This document shows positions 1 through 7,840 of a stretch of DNA of 64,000 nt, one piece after another. This DNA is from Opitutaceae bacterium (GTDB lineage: Bacteria > Verrucomicrobiota > Verrucomicrobiia > Opitutales > Opitutaceae): contig JAWLBB010000001.1 of assembly GCA_041395105.1 (NCBI GenBank), positions 620,001 to 684,000 of the forward strand, in the 5' to 3' direction. A program made the position numbers and the translations under genes. How positions within the stretch are numbered: the first letter of the stretch is position 1; the number at the start of each line of letters is the position of its first letter. The notes below the pieces were generated by a model. That model saw nothing but the letters and a program-made list of their open reading frames with translations. It did no database searches and had not been told where the DNA came from.

Positions 1-314
1 TCGACGTCGGGAAGGAAAAGGGCGGTTACCGGGAATTCACCACGCCTTATGCCGGGCTGCCCCTGGTCATCCGGCCGGACGGGATCTACGATTCCCAGCA
101 GCGCTTCGGGCTTTACCGCTGGCATGTGATGGACCCGATCCGCTTCCGCAGTGATTTGCGGGTGACCATTCAGGCACTGGGTTGGCGGAAGGCGAAGGAT
201 CGGCGTTACCTGCCGCTGCAGGACGACATCGCTTCCGTGGCCTATTGGTACCAGACTCTGCCGACCGCGCCATTTCCAGCGTTGCCCGAACGCGACCGGC
301 TGGAGGTGATATGA
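1..314 (+). CDS. DUF2961 / GH172-like glycoside hydrolase, C-terminal fragment
   Basis: The window opens inside this gene; the readable frame begins at base 3 and ends at a TGA at 312-314, giving about 103 residues. The stretch YRWHVMDPIRF, followed by DLRVTIQALGW, YLPLQDDIASVAYWYQ and a closing ERDRLEVI, matches my recollection of the conserved end of DUF2961 proteins, many now classed as glycoside hydrolase family 172. Such enzymes are usually secreted or periplasmic and act on fructose- or arabinose-containing glycans; the substrate cannot be judged from this piece. The family assignment is from memory of its motifs. The protein ends normally, so only the 5' part is missing. A structured repeat follows 56 bp downstream in the same orientation. 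Confidence 0.82.
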   Translation, partial: DVGKEKGGYREFTTPYAGLPLVIRPDGIYDSQQRFGLYRWHVMDPIRFRSDLRVTIQALGWRKAKDRRYLPLQDDIASVAYWYQTLPTAPFPALPERDRLEVI

Positions 315-370
315 GGAGTCATGGATCATCGGCTCGTCGATGTCGCTCGCAGGAAGGCGAATTCCAAACT

Positions 371-436
371 TGTAGTCGCGGCAGTCTCTTGCCGCGAATC
401 CAGGTCGGAACGCCCCAAGAGACTGGGGCGACTACA
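371..436 (+). repeat. 66-bp paired-hairpin repeat, family 1 copy A
   Basis: The element runs from TGTAGT to ACTACA, which are complementary ends. Inside are hairpin 1 (CGCGGCA, loop GTCTCT, TGCCGCG) and hairpin 2 (CGCCCCA, loop AGAGAC, TGGGGCG). The two loops are perfect reverse complements, so a kissing interaction is possible. It lies 56 bp after the GH172-like stop codon in the sense orientation. Other copies are at 11840, 17392 (minus), 53265 and 56787. Confidence 0.9.
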
Positions 437-498
437 CAAGACGAACAGACCCTCGGAGGGTCCTATCCTGACTGCTGCCATCTCTGACGGAATTGATC

Positions 499-1032
499 AT
501 GGATGAGTGGGCTAGGTGGATTGAACGGTACAATGCCGGGGGTGGTCCTGAGGCGGAGGGGTTTGTCCGTCCGCAATGGCCCGAGATCCTCCTGACGACT
601 GAGAATCTCGAACGGTTGATCGAGGGGGTCCTCGCCGAACGGGTCGACTGGCCCGGGCTGGTCTTTGACGGTGAGCCCCCGCCGGATGAGGTCCTTGAGG
701 CGATTGAGATGATGATCCGCGTGCCGGACCTGCAGGTGCGTTACCGTCCGGAGGGCTGCAGCCTCAGGTCGAAGGTGGAGATCCTTCTGCGATTGGAGAG
801 CCCGGAAGAGGAGGACGAAGCCTTCGAGGAACTGATCCGGGTGGAGAGCGAGATCTGTTTGTCTTTCACCGAGCGTTTCGGGGTGAGTCCGGTCATCGAC
901 GTGATGGGCGGGGAGGTCGTGCTGGTCTCGACCGGCGCGAGGACGGAGCTGGCGCCGGCGACCGAGATCCTCGACCCGGAATGGGCGGTCGAGTGGGGTT
1001 TGAACGGTTGTGATCCGGATCTGATGGATTGA
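499..1032 (+). CDS. Acidic hypothetical protein
   Basis: This 177-residue protein starts at ATG 499; a TTG two codons earlier at 493 is a possible alternative. I do not recognise the family. It has no signal peptide or membrane segment and is strongly acidic, with Glu/Asp-rich helices around the middle (LESPEEEDEAFEELIRVESEICLSF, quoted only to its first 20 residues: LESPEEEDEAFEELIRVESE). Third codon positions are GC-rich like the neighbouring genes, which favours a real gene over the antisense reading. It sits between a family 1 repeat and a 26-bp palindrome that begins on its stop codon. The product is probably cytoplasmic; no function can be assigned. Confidence 0.6.
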   Translation: MDEWARWIERYNAGGGPEAEGFVRPQWPEILLTTENLERLIEGVLAERVDWPGLVFDGEPPPDEVLEAIEMMIRVPDLQVRYRPEGCSLRSKVEILLRLESPEEEDEAFEELIRVESEICLSFTERFGVSPVIDVMGGEVVLVSTGARTELAPATEILDPEWAVEWGLNGCDPDLMD

Positions 1033-1118
1033 AACCAAACGTAGCTACGTTTGGTTTGATGAGTCAAAACAAACCGTAGGATGCAACGTAGGGTTTTCAG
1101 CTGCAAAACAAAACGTAG
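1032..1118. repeat. 26-bp perfect palindrome plus CGTAG direct repeats
   Basis: The palindrome covers 1032-1057 with half-site AAACCAAACGTAG and no central spacer; it starts at the last base of the preceding stop codon. A 15-base unit CAAAACAAACCGTAG at 1065-1079 recurs as CAAAACAAAACGTAG at 1104-1118, 39 bp apart. A related CAACGTAGGG lies at 1084-1093, and another TACGTAGGG at about 1352-1360. The local A-richness contrasts with the GC-rich surroundings. It could be an operator cluster, a terminator-like structure or the remnant of a mobile element. Confidence 0.75.
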
Positions 1119-1566
1119 CAGGCTGGAATGGCATATAGTTGGCAAGAGCCGGGGGAAACACCTCGGGCCTGGGTTGTTCTTACCGACACCATCGAGACGG
1201 GCCGGGACGGGTCGACGGCGGGTCCGGAGGCCCCGCCCTACCACCTGAAAACGGAGCATGCATGGCAGGGCTGGACGTCCCCGGCCAGCCGCAACGGTTG
1301 TCCGAGACAAAACAACGATCAACACCCTTAACTGTGCGCCATTCCAGTAAACTACGTAGGGTTGTGATCAGGGAGCCAGACCAGGCCGGCTCGGAGGGTC
1401 ACCGGGTTCAGGGAATTGCGGACCGAAGCGCGGATTGTCGCCGCGGCATCTCTTTTGAGCCTGTCGAACCCCGTCTCTAGCCACGATTTCACGCCGCAAC
1501 GCCCCGAGAGGCCGGAGCCGCACCACCTTCCAGCAGAACCCGCTGAAGATCCAACTCGGAGGCTAC
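1119..1566. other. Intergenic region without a credible gene
   Basis: This 448-bp stretch lies between the 3' ends of two convergent genes. Short open frames are present, but their composition looks random and I see no family motif. It holds a GC hairpin (GGCTGG near 1268 with CCAGCC near 1283) and a further CGTAGGG motif near 1354. It may be decayed repeat sequence. Confidence 0.6.
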
Positions 1567-3723
1567 TCAAGGCGTTGGGCTTCCCGTCGGCGGATAGAGG
1601 GGCAGGTCGATAAAGACAAGACCGATGTCTCGTCCGAGATGGCTTCGGGTGGGGACCGGGCTCCCGTCGTAAAAGAGGGCAAGGCGGTCGCCTGCTGGAA
1701 CCACCGAGGGCATGCCGATGGGACCTTTCGCCCAGGTGCTGGTGGTCGCATCGATGACGAGAGCCTTGTCCTCCTGCTTGAACTGAAATGGATCCCGGCT
1801 CCAGTAGACCCAGACGCCGTCGGTGGCTTCGAAGCCGTCAGGTTCGATGCCCACATGGTTGGTGAAGAGAAACCAGATCCCGTTGGCGGGTTCGAAATAG
1901 ACTGAAGCGTTTTCAATCTGTTCTTCAGGTGGGAGGAGCGCGGTGGTGGCGATGGACCAGGCGGCATTGAGGTCTGTGGTCGAGGCGAGACCGAGTGTTC
2001 GCTGAAGCGGATCGTAGGGTGTCTCCCGGTGGCCGGCCGTGAAGTATTGATAGAAGGCGTCGCCGATCTGAATGACCGGTCCCGGGCTGTAAGGGAGGGG
2101 TTCGATTTCCGCGTGTTTGATCCATGGACCCATGATCGAAGGGCTGGTGGCCTTGCGGGTCAGATAGGGTGACCGGGGGACGCTGGCCGGGGCGGGCGAT
2201 TTGCCGGATGCCGCGAGGTAGAACATGTGCCAGATTGAGCCGTCGAAGATTGTCCAGGGCGAACAGACACAACCGGCATCGTCGGAACCGGGTGGGCCGG
2301 CCTTCATGATCGGGCCCTGTTTGCCCCAATTGACGAAGTCGGTGCTGACGGCCCGGCAAGCGAGCCAGCCATCGGCTGCACAGCCGTCGTAGTGCATGAC
2401 AAACTGACCTTCCACTTCGGTGACGATGGCCTCGCGGGCGCCATTCTCGTCGCTTCCCCCGGGGCCATCGCCGTGGGTGAGGATGCGACCATGTTCGGTT
2501 GTCCGCAGTGTCCAGAGGGTGGAGGGTCGTCGATCGGGGTAGTTTCGGGGAAAGCTCCGGAAAAACTGTGCTTCGGGAGGTTCCAGGGATCGGGCCGGCG
2601 TTCCGGTCCATTGGAAGGTCCCGGTGGCGCTTCCGTGCTCTGTTGCGATCTCGATTCCATTGGCGGCAATCGTGCCCCAGCGGTAGGAGAAGCTGCCGGA
2701 TCCCGGTGTCGCGAAGGAGAGGATACACTCCTCGATGAATGACCGGCCTTCCCTATCGATGGTCACGAGGTTCCGGATGCGGGCGGTGTTGGCTCCGGTC
2801 TTCTCGTAGCGCGGAGCCATCGCCCACCCCCGCGAATCGCCGACGCCCGCACGGCCGTGCCGGATGTCTCCGGTTCTGGTCGGTGCCCACGGGAGAGTCA
2901 GGGTTGTCTGTAAAGTGCCCTGTCCCCCGGCGGGTTCCCAGTCGATGGCCTGCTCAAAGACGAGGCGGAGGGATGATCCGTATATTTCGTCGATGCAACC
3001 GGTTGGGGCGAGACCGTCAAGGGTCGGCCGGTAATCGGGATCATTCCCACGCTGGACGCGTAGAGCCGGTGGAAATGGATCGGTCGATTCCGGAACGGCG
3101 TAGATTTCGTTCAGGCCGATCCCTATCCGGGCCGACGTGCTGGAGAGTCGGAAAGTATAGAGTCCGGATTCGAGGCGCAGGTAAAGACCGGCGTCGCCTG
3201 GCGCCTTGAGGTCAAAGGCGCCGACGGACCTCATGATCTCATTGAGGAAGGCAATGGGCGCCTCCTCCACGAGGTATCCGTCAGCTTCGGGATCAACTAT
3301 AGCGAGGCGCCAGTCCCGATTCGTCGCGATGATGACTCCCGATCGATCGAAGAGGGTCAGGACCGGATCTTGCAGCGGGTTTTCAACCCCCAGGAAGGCG
3401 AGGGAGGGGCCAACCCCCCGGATAAGGACATTGAGCGGCGTATCGATGACGAAGCCACCGATGAGGGAATCCGTCTTCGAGCCGGCCTGGCCGCGTGTGG
3501 AGATATTGACAAGGCTCCATCGGTCGACTGCCGGGAGAGGCGATTCTGGAGCCGGATGGCCAGCGGGAATCAACAGGGTGAAGCGGGCCAGTCGGAAGGA
3601 TCGCCAGATCCGGGCCAGGCAGGTACGAGAGTTCAGCCGGATGGGTGGCCGGACGTATGGGATCCGGCTTGCAGTGGGTTCAGGGCATCGAGCTGGCGGT
3701 GTGTGAATCACGGAGATCGGCAT
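1567..3723 (-). CDS. Secreted five-bladed beta-propeller (GH43-like) protein with Opitutae-type N-terminal domain
   Basis: The frame gives up to 718 residues. Residues ~70-215 hold an N-terminal module (SLVNISTRGQAG, LIGGFVI, VLIRGVGPSLA, DPVLTLFD, IATNRDWR) that I associate with many secreted proteins of Verrucomicrobiota. From ~390 onward the sequence looks like a GH43/GH62-type propeller: FVMHYDGCAADG, STDFVNWGKQGP, IWHMFYLAAS and RLALFYDGS are typical strand-and-turn phrases of sugar-active propellers. A role in extracellular polysaccharide breakdown is inferred; I did not identify the catalytic acids with certainty. The first ~65 residues do not look like a normal signal peptide, so the true start may be further downstream or the 5' end may be damaged. 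As drawn it overlaps the cyclophilin gene by 44 bp. Confidence 0.78.
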   Translation of the reverse strand: MPISVIHTPPARCPEPTASRIPYVRPPIRLNSRTCLARIWRSFRLARFTLLIPAGHPAPESPLPAVDRWSLVNISTRGQAGSKTDSLIGGFVIDTPLNVLIRGVGPSLAFLGVENPLQDPVLTLFDRSGVIIATNRDWRLAIVDPEADGYLVEEAPIAFLNEIMRSVGAFDLKAPGDAGLYLRLESGLYTFRLSSTSARIGIGLNEIYAVPESTDPFPPALRVQRGNDPDYRPTLDGLAPTGCIDEIYGSSLRLVFEQAIDWEPAGGQGTLQTTLTLPWAPTRTGDIRHGRAGVGDSRGWAMAPRYEKTGANTARIRNLVTIDREGRSFIEECILSFATPGSGSFSYRWGTIAANGIEIATEHGSATGTFQWTGTPARSLEPPEAQFFRSFPRNYPDRRPSTLWTLRTTEHGRILTHGDGPGGSDENGAREAIVTEVEGQFVMHYDGCAADGWLACRAVSTDFVNWGKQGPIMKAGPPGSDDAGCVCSPWTIFDGSIWHMFYLAASGKSPAPASVPRSPYLTRKATSPSIMGPWIKHAEIEPLPYSPGPVIQIGDAFYQYFTAGHRETPYDPLQRTLGLASTTDLNAAWSIATTALLPPEEQIENASVYFEPANGIWFLFTNHVGIEPDGFEATDGVWVYWSRDPFQFKQEDKALVIDATTSTWAKGPIGMPSVVPAGDRLALFYDGSPVPTRSHLGRDIGLVFIDLPLYPPTGSPTP

Positions 3724-4795
3724 CGACGATCGGGAGGAGGCCGCTGAGGACGGTCATGAGGGCGCGGAACTCGCTCTGGGGGGCGCCGGTGTCGAGGAGT
3801 TCATAGCCAGGCTTCAGGATGAGCTGCTTGGCGGCGTGGAGAGGGGAATGATCGGCCGGCGAGGCGGCGTCCGGGTCGGGCTCGGGAAGGTTGCCAATCT
3901 GGTTTTCGCCGATCCAGAGTTTGAGGGCTCGCGGAGTCAGGGTGAGGGCAAGGAGGGCACCGTCGTCCCGGACTCCATACTTGTCGATAAGGGTATTCCA
4001 GTTCGCCGACACCGCCTCGGCCGGGCCGAGCTCGTCCATCAGGATGGCGATGACCGGCCGACCGGTGACGAGGGCATGGGCGTAGAGTTTCTGATTGATC
4101 CAGGCGACCCGGGCATCGGGCAGTTCGATGGTCGACTGATTGATCAGGTATTGGGCCCGCGGCATTACCGGGGTCGTTTCCTTGAGCCGGTCGAATGTGG
4201 CCGCATCCGCCACGAAGGCTTCCGCTTCGGGGCCCTGACGGATGATTCTTACCGACTCGATGGTGTCACCGACTTCGATGGACTTGACGTTCTCGAGGCC
4301 GGAGACGACCTCGCCGAAGACGGTGTGGAGGTAGTCGAGGTGAGGGGTGGGATCAAGGGTGATGAAGAATTGGGATCCGTTTGAATTGGGTCCGGAGTTC
4401 GCCATGGAGACGATTCCGGCGCGGTCGTGACGGAGTGTCGGGTCGAGTTCGTCCTGAAAGGCATAGCCGGGCCCGCCGGTACCGTTACCAAGGGGATCAC
4501 CACCCTGGATGATGAAACCCGGGACGACGCGATGAAAGGTGAGGCCGTCGTAAAACGGGTTGCCGGGCGCGGACTGGTTGAGGGTGCCCTCGGCCAGGCC
4601 GACGAAGTTGGCGACAGTCAGGGGCACCCGGTCGGCAAAGAGACGAAGGGTGATGGGACCTCGAGGGGTCGTGAGGGTGGCGTAGAGGCCGGGGGGCAGC
4701 GGGGCGGATTCAATAACCGGCTCTTCGGTCTGGCCAGGGGCGATGGCGGCGAAGAGCAGGGTGGAAATGAGGAGCGCGATGCGTTTCATGGACAT
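3680..4795 (-). CDS. Secreted cyclophilin-type peptidyl-prolyl isomerase with C-terminal extension
   Basis: From ATG 4795 the product is about 371 residues, starting MSMKRIALLIS, a clear signal peptide ending near APGQ. Residues ~35-190 form a cyclophilin domain: FHRVVPGFIIQGGDP carries the catalytic Arg and Gln of the family, and SMANSGPNSNGSQFFIT is the second signature. The enzyme would catalyse prolyl cis/trans isomerisation in the periplasm or outside the cell. The C-terminal ~180 residues are not a cyclophilin and I do not recognise them. An upstream in-frame ATG at 4849 would overlap the previous gene by 17 bp, so 4795 (or 4789) is preferred. It follows the YncE/phosphoesterase gene by 37 bp and is probably cotranscribed with it. 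Confidence 0.88.
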   Translation of the reverse strand: MSMKRIALLISTLLFAAIAPGQTEEPVIESAPLPPGLYATLTTPRGPITLRLFADRVPLTVANFVGLAEGTLNQSAPGNPFYDGLTFHRVVPGFIIQGGDPLGNGTGGPGYAFQDELDPTLRHDRAGIVSMANSGPNSNGSQFFITLDPTPHLDYLHTVFGEVVSGLENVKSIEVGDTIESVRIIRQGPEAEAFVADAATFDRLKETTPVMPRAQYLINQSTIELPDARVAWINQKLYAHALVTGRPVIAILMDELGPAEAVSANWNTLIDKYGVRDDGALLALTLTPRALKLWIGENQIGNLPEPDPDAASPADHSPLHAAKQLILKPGYELLDTGAPQSEFRALMTVLSGLLPIVDADLRDSHTASSMP

Positions 4796-4832
4796 GATGT
4801 TTCGATGAAGGAGAATCGATAGGTAGGTCGGA

Positions 4833-7532
4833 TCAGTCGTCGTCATCATTGAGGACGGTGACCGCCCACGTGGGATAGGGTTCCGCCGATCCCTTCATGG
4901 CGGTCCAGAGGATGCGGTTCATGAGGTCCTCGGGGCATTGATCGACCTGTTCCAGCGGCAGGTGCGCCGAGGCAATGGCGTTCCTGCGGAGAACGGGGTC
5001 GGCGATCGTTTCGGGATCCGGATTCATCTGATCGAGGGGCACCCGGTTTTCGAGGACTGAGAAGGGCGTGAAATCAGGTACCTCGGTGAAACAATCGAAC
5101 ATGGGTGTGGCGCTCGCGTCCATCTGGTTCATCGGGGGCAGGCCGAGGATCAATTCCATCGTCCGCAAGAGGCTGGTCTGGTTGTACTGGGTGCTCACGG
5201 TGACCCCGCGCTTCGTGTAGGGACTGACCAGGTAGGCGGTCGTCCGGTATCCGCTGACATGATCCCACCCGTTCTGGGGATCGTCCTCGATGGCGAAGAT
5301 ACAGGTCTCTTTCCAGAAACGGCTGTGACTGAGGGCTTCGACAATCCGGCCAAAGGCCAGATCGTTGTCGGCGACCTGTGCGGCGGGCGTGGGTTTGCCG
5401 GTCTGCGTCCCTGAGGTGTGGTCGTTCGGCAGACAGATGATGGTCAGGTGCGGAAGGTTGCCGTCGCTTTCGAATTGCTTCAGTTCCCGGATGAACTCGG
5501 CCGCCCGGAAAACGTCGGGAATGTCCATGTCCCAACCGACGGTGCGGGTATTGATGTGACCCCGGAGGGATTCGATGGCGGGCCGGCTGGAGATCTCGAT
5601 CTCGGGGTTCCCGGCCTGGAAATCAGCCCAATGGGCGGCGAAATCGAGCGGATCGGTGCGGTCGGGATCGCGCCAGCGTTTCTCGGTGATGGCGAACTCT
5701 CCGTAACTGCGGACGGTGAGATGGTGGGCCAATGCGTTGTCCCAGATGAACCCGCTGGGTGCGTAGGCCAGGGCGTCGACATCGTCGTCCTCCATTCCGT
5801 CGGGATAGCTGCGGGGAAATCCGGCGAAGCTTTTCTCCATGTAGTCGGTGGCGAATGCCGTATCTGCCCACTGGTGACCGTCGGCGCTGAGGATGCCTGA
5901 GCAGTAAGTGTTGTCGAGGAGCACGAAATCGCGGGCGAGCTGATGCTGGTTGGGCGTGATTGACTCGGGAAAGATGCAGAGTTCGGGATCGCCGTTGCCC
6001 TCTTGAATGTCGCCCAGGACCTGGTCGTAGGTGCGGTTCTCCTTGATGATGTAGACGACGTGTCGGAAAACGCTCGGCTCGCCGACGCGTTCCGGAACCG
6101 GTCGGGCGGGTTGGTCGGGACGAGCCGGGAGGCGGGCGGCCTGCAGGGCGGGTTCGCGGTAATTGTGGACGACGATCCGGGTTAGGGATTGCAGCTCCCC
6201 GGGGTCGGGGACTTTCAGGAGTGAAACTGAACCGTGATACTGGCGGGTGTTGAACTCGGGTCTGCCACTGCCCTCGCGGGGACGGCCGGGCCCCAGCCCC
6301 TTGATGTTGGCGACATAGAGTGAATCGCGACGGGCGTCGTGGATGATGGCACCGGGAAACCATCCGACTGGTATCAGGCCTTCGAGTTCGGACCGGCCCG
6401 GATCAAAACGGATGACCGCAACGGCGTTCTGGGTGCCATTGCAGACATAGAGGCTCCGGCCGTCCCGGCTGAACGCGAGGGCGTTCGGACTCGCGCCAAA
6501 GAGTTCGGCGGGGGTCAGCTTGCTCCAGATCGTCTGGACGATCCGGTCGGCCCGGATGTCGATTACGCTCAATGTGTCGCTGCCTGCGTTTGCCACCACG
6601 ACGTGACGTTCATCCGGGGATACCGCGAGGGCGGACGCGTGCAGGCCGGTGACGATCTCGCCCACCACCCGGTTCTTCCTCAGGTCGACAATGGAGACCG
6701 ATCCTTCGCTCGCGATATGGCGGACCGGATCCACCCGCACGAGGGTTCCCCGACCTGCCGGACCGGTGGTGCTGTCGGGTTCGGGACGACGCCCGCCCCA
6801 ATTGCTGACGTAGGCTTTTTGACCCGCGAGGACGACGTCGTAGGGAGCAAAGCCGACATCCCACGTGCGCAGGACCCTGCCGGTCCTGGAGTCGAGCTCG
6901 GCCAGCCGGTTCGACAGATTCAGAGCCACATAGAGGCGTTTGCCGTTCCTGGACAGGGCGAGCCCGGAGGGGATCTCGGCCTCGCGGCGGGGTGCGTTGG
7001 CGGGCGGAAGCACGATGGAGAACAAGCCGGTCACCTGATGGTCCCGGCCCACCGCAAAGACCTTGATGCTGCCCGCGACATTGGAGAGATAGATGCGGCG
7101 GCCGTCGGGCGAGAAGATCAACCCGGTGTAGCTCAACTGTCCTTCGGTGTCCGGTTCGAGCAGATGGCTCGAGACGGCCGCCTCGGCGGAATCTGCCAGG
7201 TCGGAGGGGAGGGGCACTGTCTGGAGGAGATCTCCAGTGACCGGATTGATGACAACGAGTTCGGGGGTCTTGCCGGCGGTGACCAGGAGATGTCCGTCGG
7301 GACTCAGGGCGAGAGCCTGCGGTCGCATGTCCGGCAATTCCACCTGCAGGCCGACCGGGGTCAGGATCTGGTTGACCGGTGTGACGATGTGATCCTCCCG
7401 CCATCGACCGACGGGTTCTTCGGATGAGAGGATGCGAGCGTCGGGAGGAGCTGCTGCTCCGAGAAGCAAGGCGGTCTCGCAGAGAGCCGCGGCGATCAGG
7501 ACTCGGAACAGGAAGACAGCAGGGGACTTCAT
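4833..7532 (-). CDS. YVTN/YncE beta-propeller fused to a phosphoesterase (alkaline phosphatase superfamily)
   Basis: From ATG 7532 the product is about 899 residues with a signal peptide (MKSPAVFLFRVLIAAALCE). Residues ~60-430 are YVTN-type propeller blades (LALSPDGHLLVTAGK, LIFSPDGRRIYLSNV, LALSRNGKRLYVALN, LAVSPDERHVVVANAG). The second half is a phosphoesterase-family domain: VVYIIKENRTYDQVLGD contains the Glu-Asn-Arg-Thr signature, followed by DNTYCSGILSADGHQWADTA and later IFAIEDDPQNGWDHV. NCBI calls this combination a bifunctional YncE/alkaline-phosphatase-family protein. It is probably periplasmic and acts on an unknown phosphoester. An upstream ATG at 7562 would add ten residues before the signal peptide. 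Confidence 0.9.
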   Translation of the reverse strand: MKSPAVFLFRVLIAAALCETALLLGAAAPPDARILSSEEPVGRWREDHIVTPVNQILTPVGLQVELPDMRPQALALSPDGHLLVTAGKTPELVVINPVTGDLLQTVPLPSDLADSAEAAVSSHLLEPDTEGQLSYTGLIFSPDGRRIYLSNVAGSIKVFAVGRDHQVTGLFSIVLPPANAPRREAEIPSGLALSRNGKRLYVALNLSNRLAELDSRTGRVLRTWDVGFAPYDVVLAGQKAYVSNWGGRRPEPDSTTGPAGRGTLVRVDPVRHIASEGSVSIVDLRKNRVVGEIVTGLHASALAVSPDERHVVVANAGSDTLSVIDIRADRIVQTIWSKLTPAELFGASPNALAFSRDGRSLYVCNGTQNAVAVIRFDPGRSELEGLIPVGWFPGAIIHDARRDSLYVANIKGLGPGRPREGSGRPEFNTRQYHGSVSLLKVPDPGELQSLTRIVVHNYREPALQAARLPARPDQPARPVPERVGEPSVFRHVVYIIKENRTYDQVLGDIQEGNGDPELCIFPESITPNQHQLARDFVLLDNTYCSGILSADGHQWADTAFATDYMEKSFAGFPRSYPDGMEDDDVDALAYAPSGFIWDNALAHHLTVRSYGEFAITEKRWRDPDRTDPLDFAAHWADFQAGNPEIEISSRPAIESLRGHINTRTVGWDMDIPDVFRAAEFIRELKQFESDGNLPHLTIICLPNDHTSGTQTGKPTPAAQVADNDLAFGRIVEALSHSRFWKETCIFAIEDDPQNGWDHVSGYRTTAYLVSPYTKRGVTVSTQYNQTSLLRTMELILGLPPMNQMDASATPMFDCFTEVPDFTPFSVLENRVPLDQMNPDPETIADPVLRRNAIASAHLPLEQVDQCPEDLMNRILWTAMKGSAEPYPTWAVTVLNDDDD

Positions 7533-7662
7533 GCAGGGCTCAGGGTAGGGATTGGCGTGCACGCGCTCAATGATGAAAGCATGGCAGGGGTTTCAGTCCC
7601 TGCAGGAACGGGAAAGCACTGCACAGAAGTGGAATTGAGGGTTTTTTCGGGAATCGGGTCCG

Positions 7663-7731
7663 TGTCGCAACGCCGCTGTGTCGGCGTTCCTGAAATGCGG
7701 GATGACGCGTCGACACAGCGAAGTGGCTGCA
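7663..7731 (+). repeat. 69-bp paired-hairpin repeat, family 2 copy G
   Basis: Hairpin 1 is AACGCCG, loop CTGTGT, CGGCGTT (perfect 7-bp stem). Hairpin 2 has loop ACACAG with arms CGCGTCG and CGAAGTG (one mismatch, one wobble). The loops are perfect reverse complements. The ends are TGTCGC and GCTGCA. The element lies 109 bp past the stop of the MFS-HEAT gene, in the opposite orientation to copy H at 57926 relative to its gene. The surrounding 7563-7840 intergenic DNA holds no other recognisable feature. Confidence 0.85.
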
Positions 7732-7840
7732 TCGTGAAGGACGGAGAGAACGGTTTGCTTCCCGAGGTGCAAGACACGTTTTGGGAGCGGGACCTTCCGA
7801 AGCGAAGACGTCAGCTCATGATGACAGGGCACTCCATGCA

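Noticed and set aside
463..1038. 191-residue minus-strand frame opposite the acidic hypothetical gene
   Set aside because: Arg/His/Leu-rich antisense composition; the plus-strand frame has more gene-like codon use, though neither has a known homologue.
1139..1480. 113-residue open frame in the 1.0-1.6 kb gap
   Set aside because: Low-complexity Gly/Arg-rich sequence with no ribosome site or motif, overlapping hairpins and repeats.
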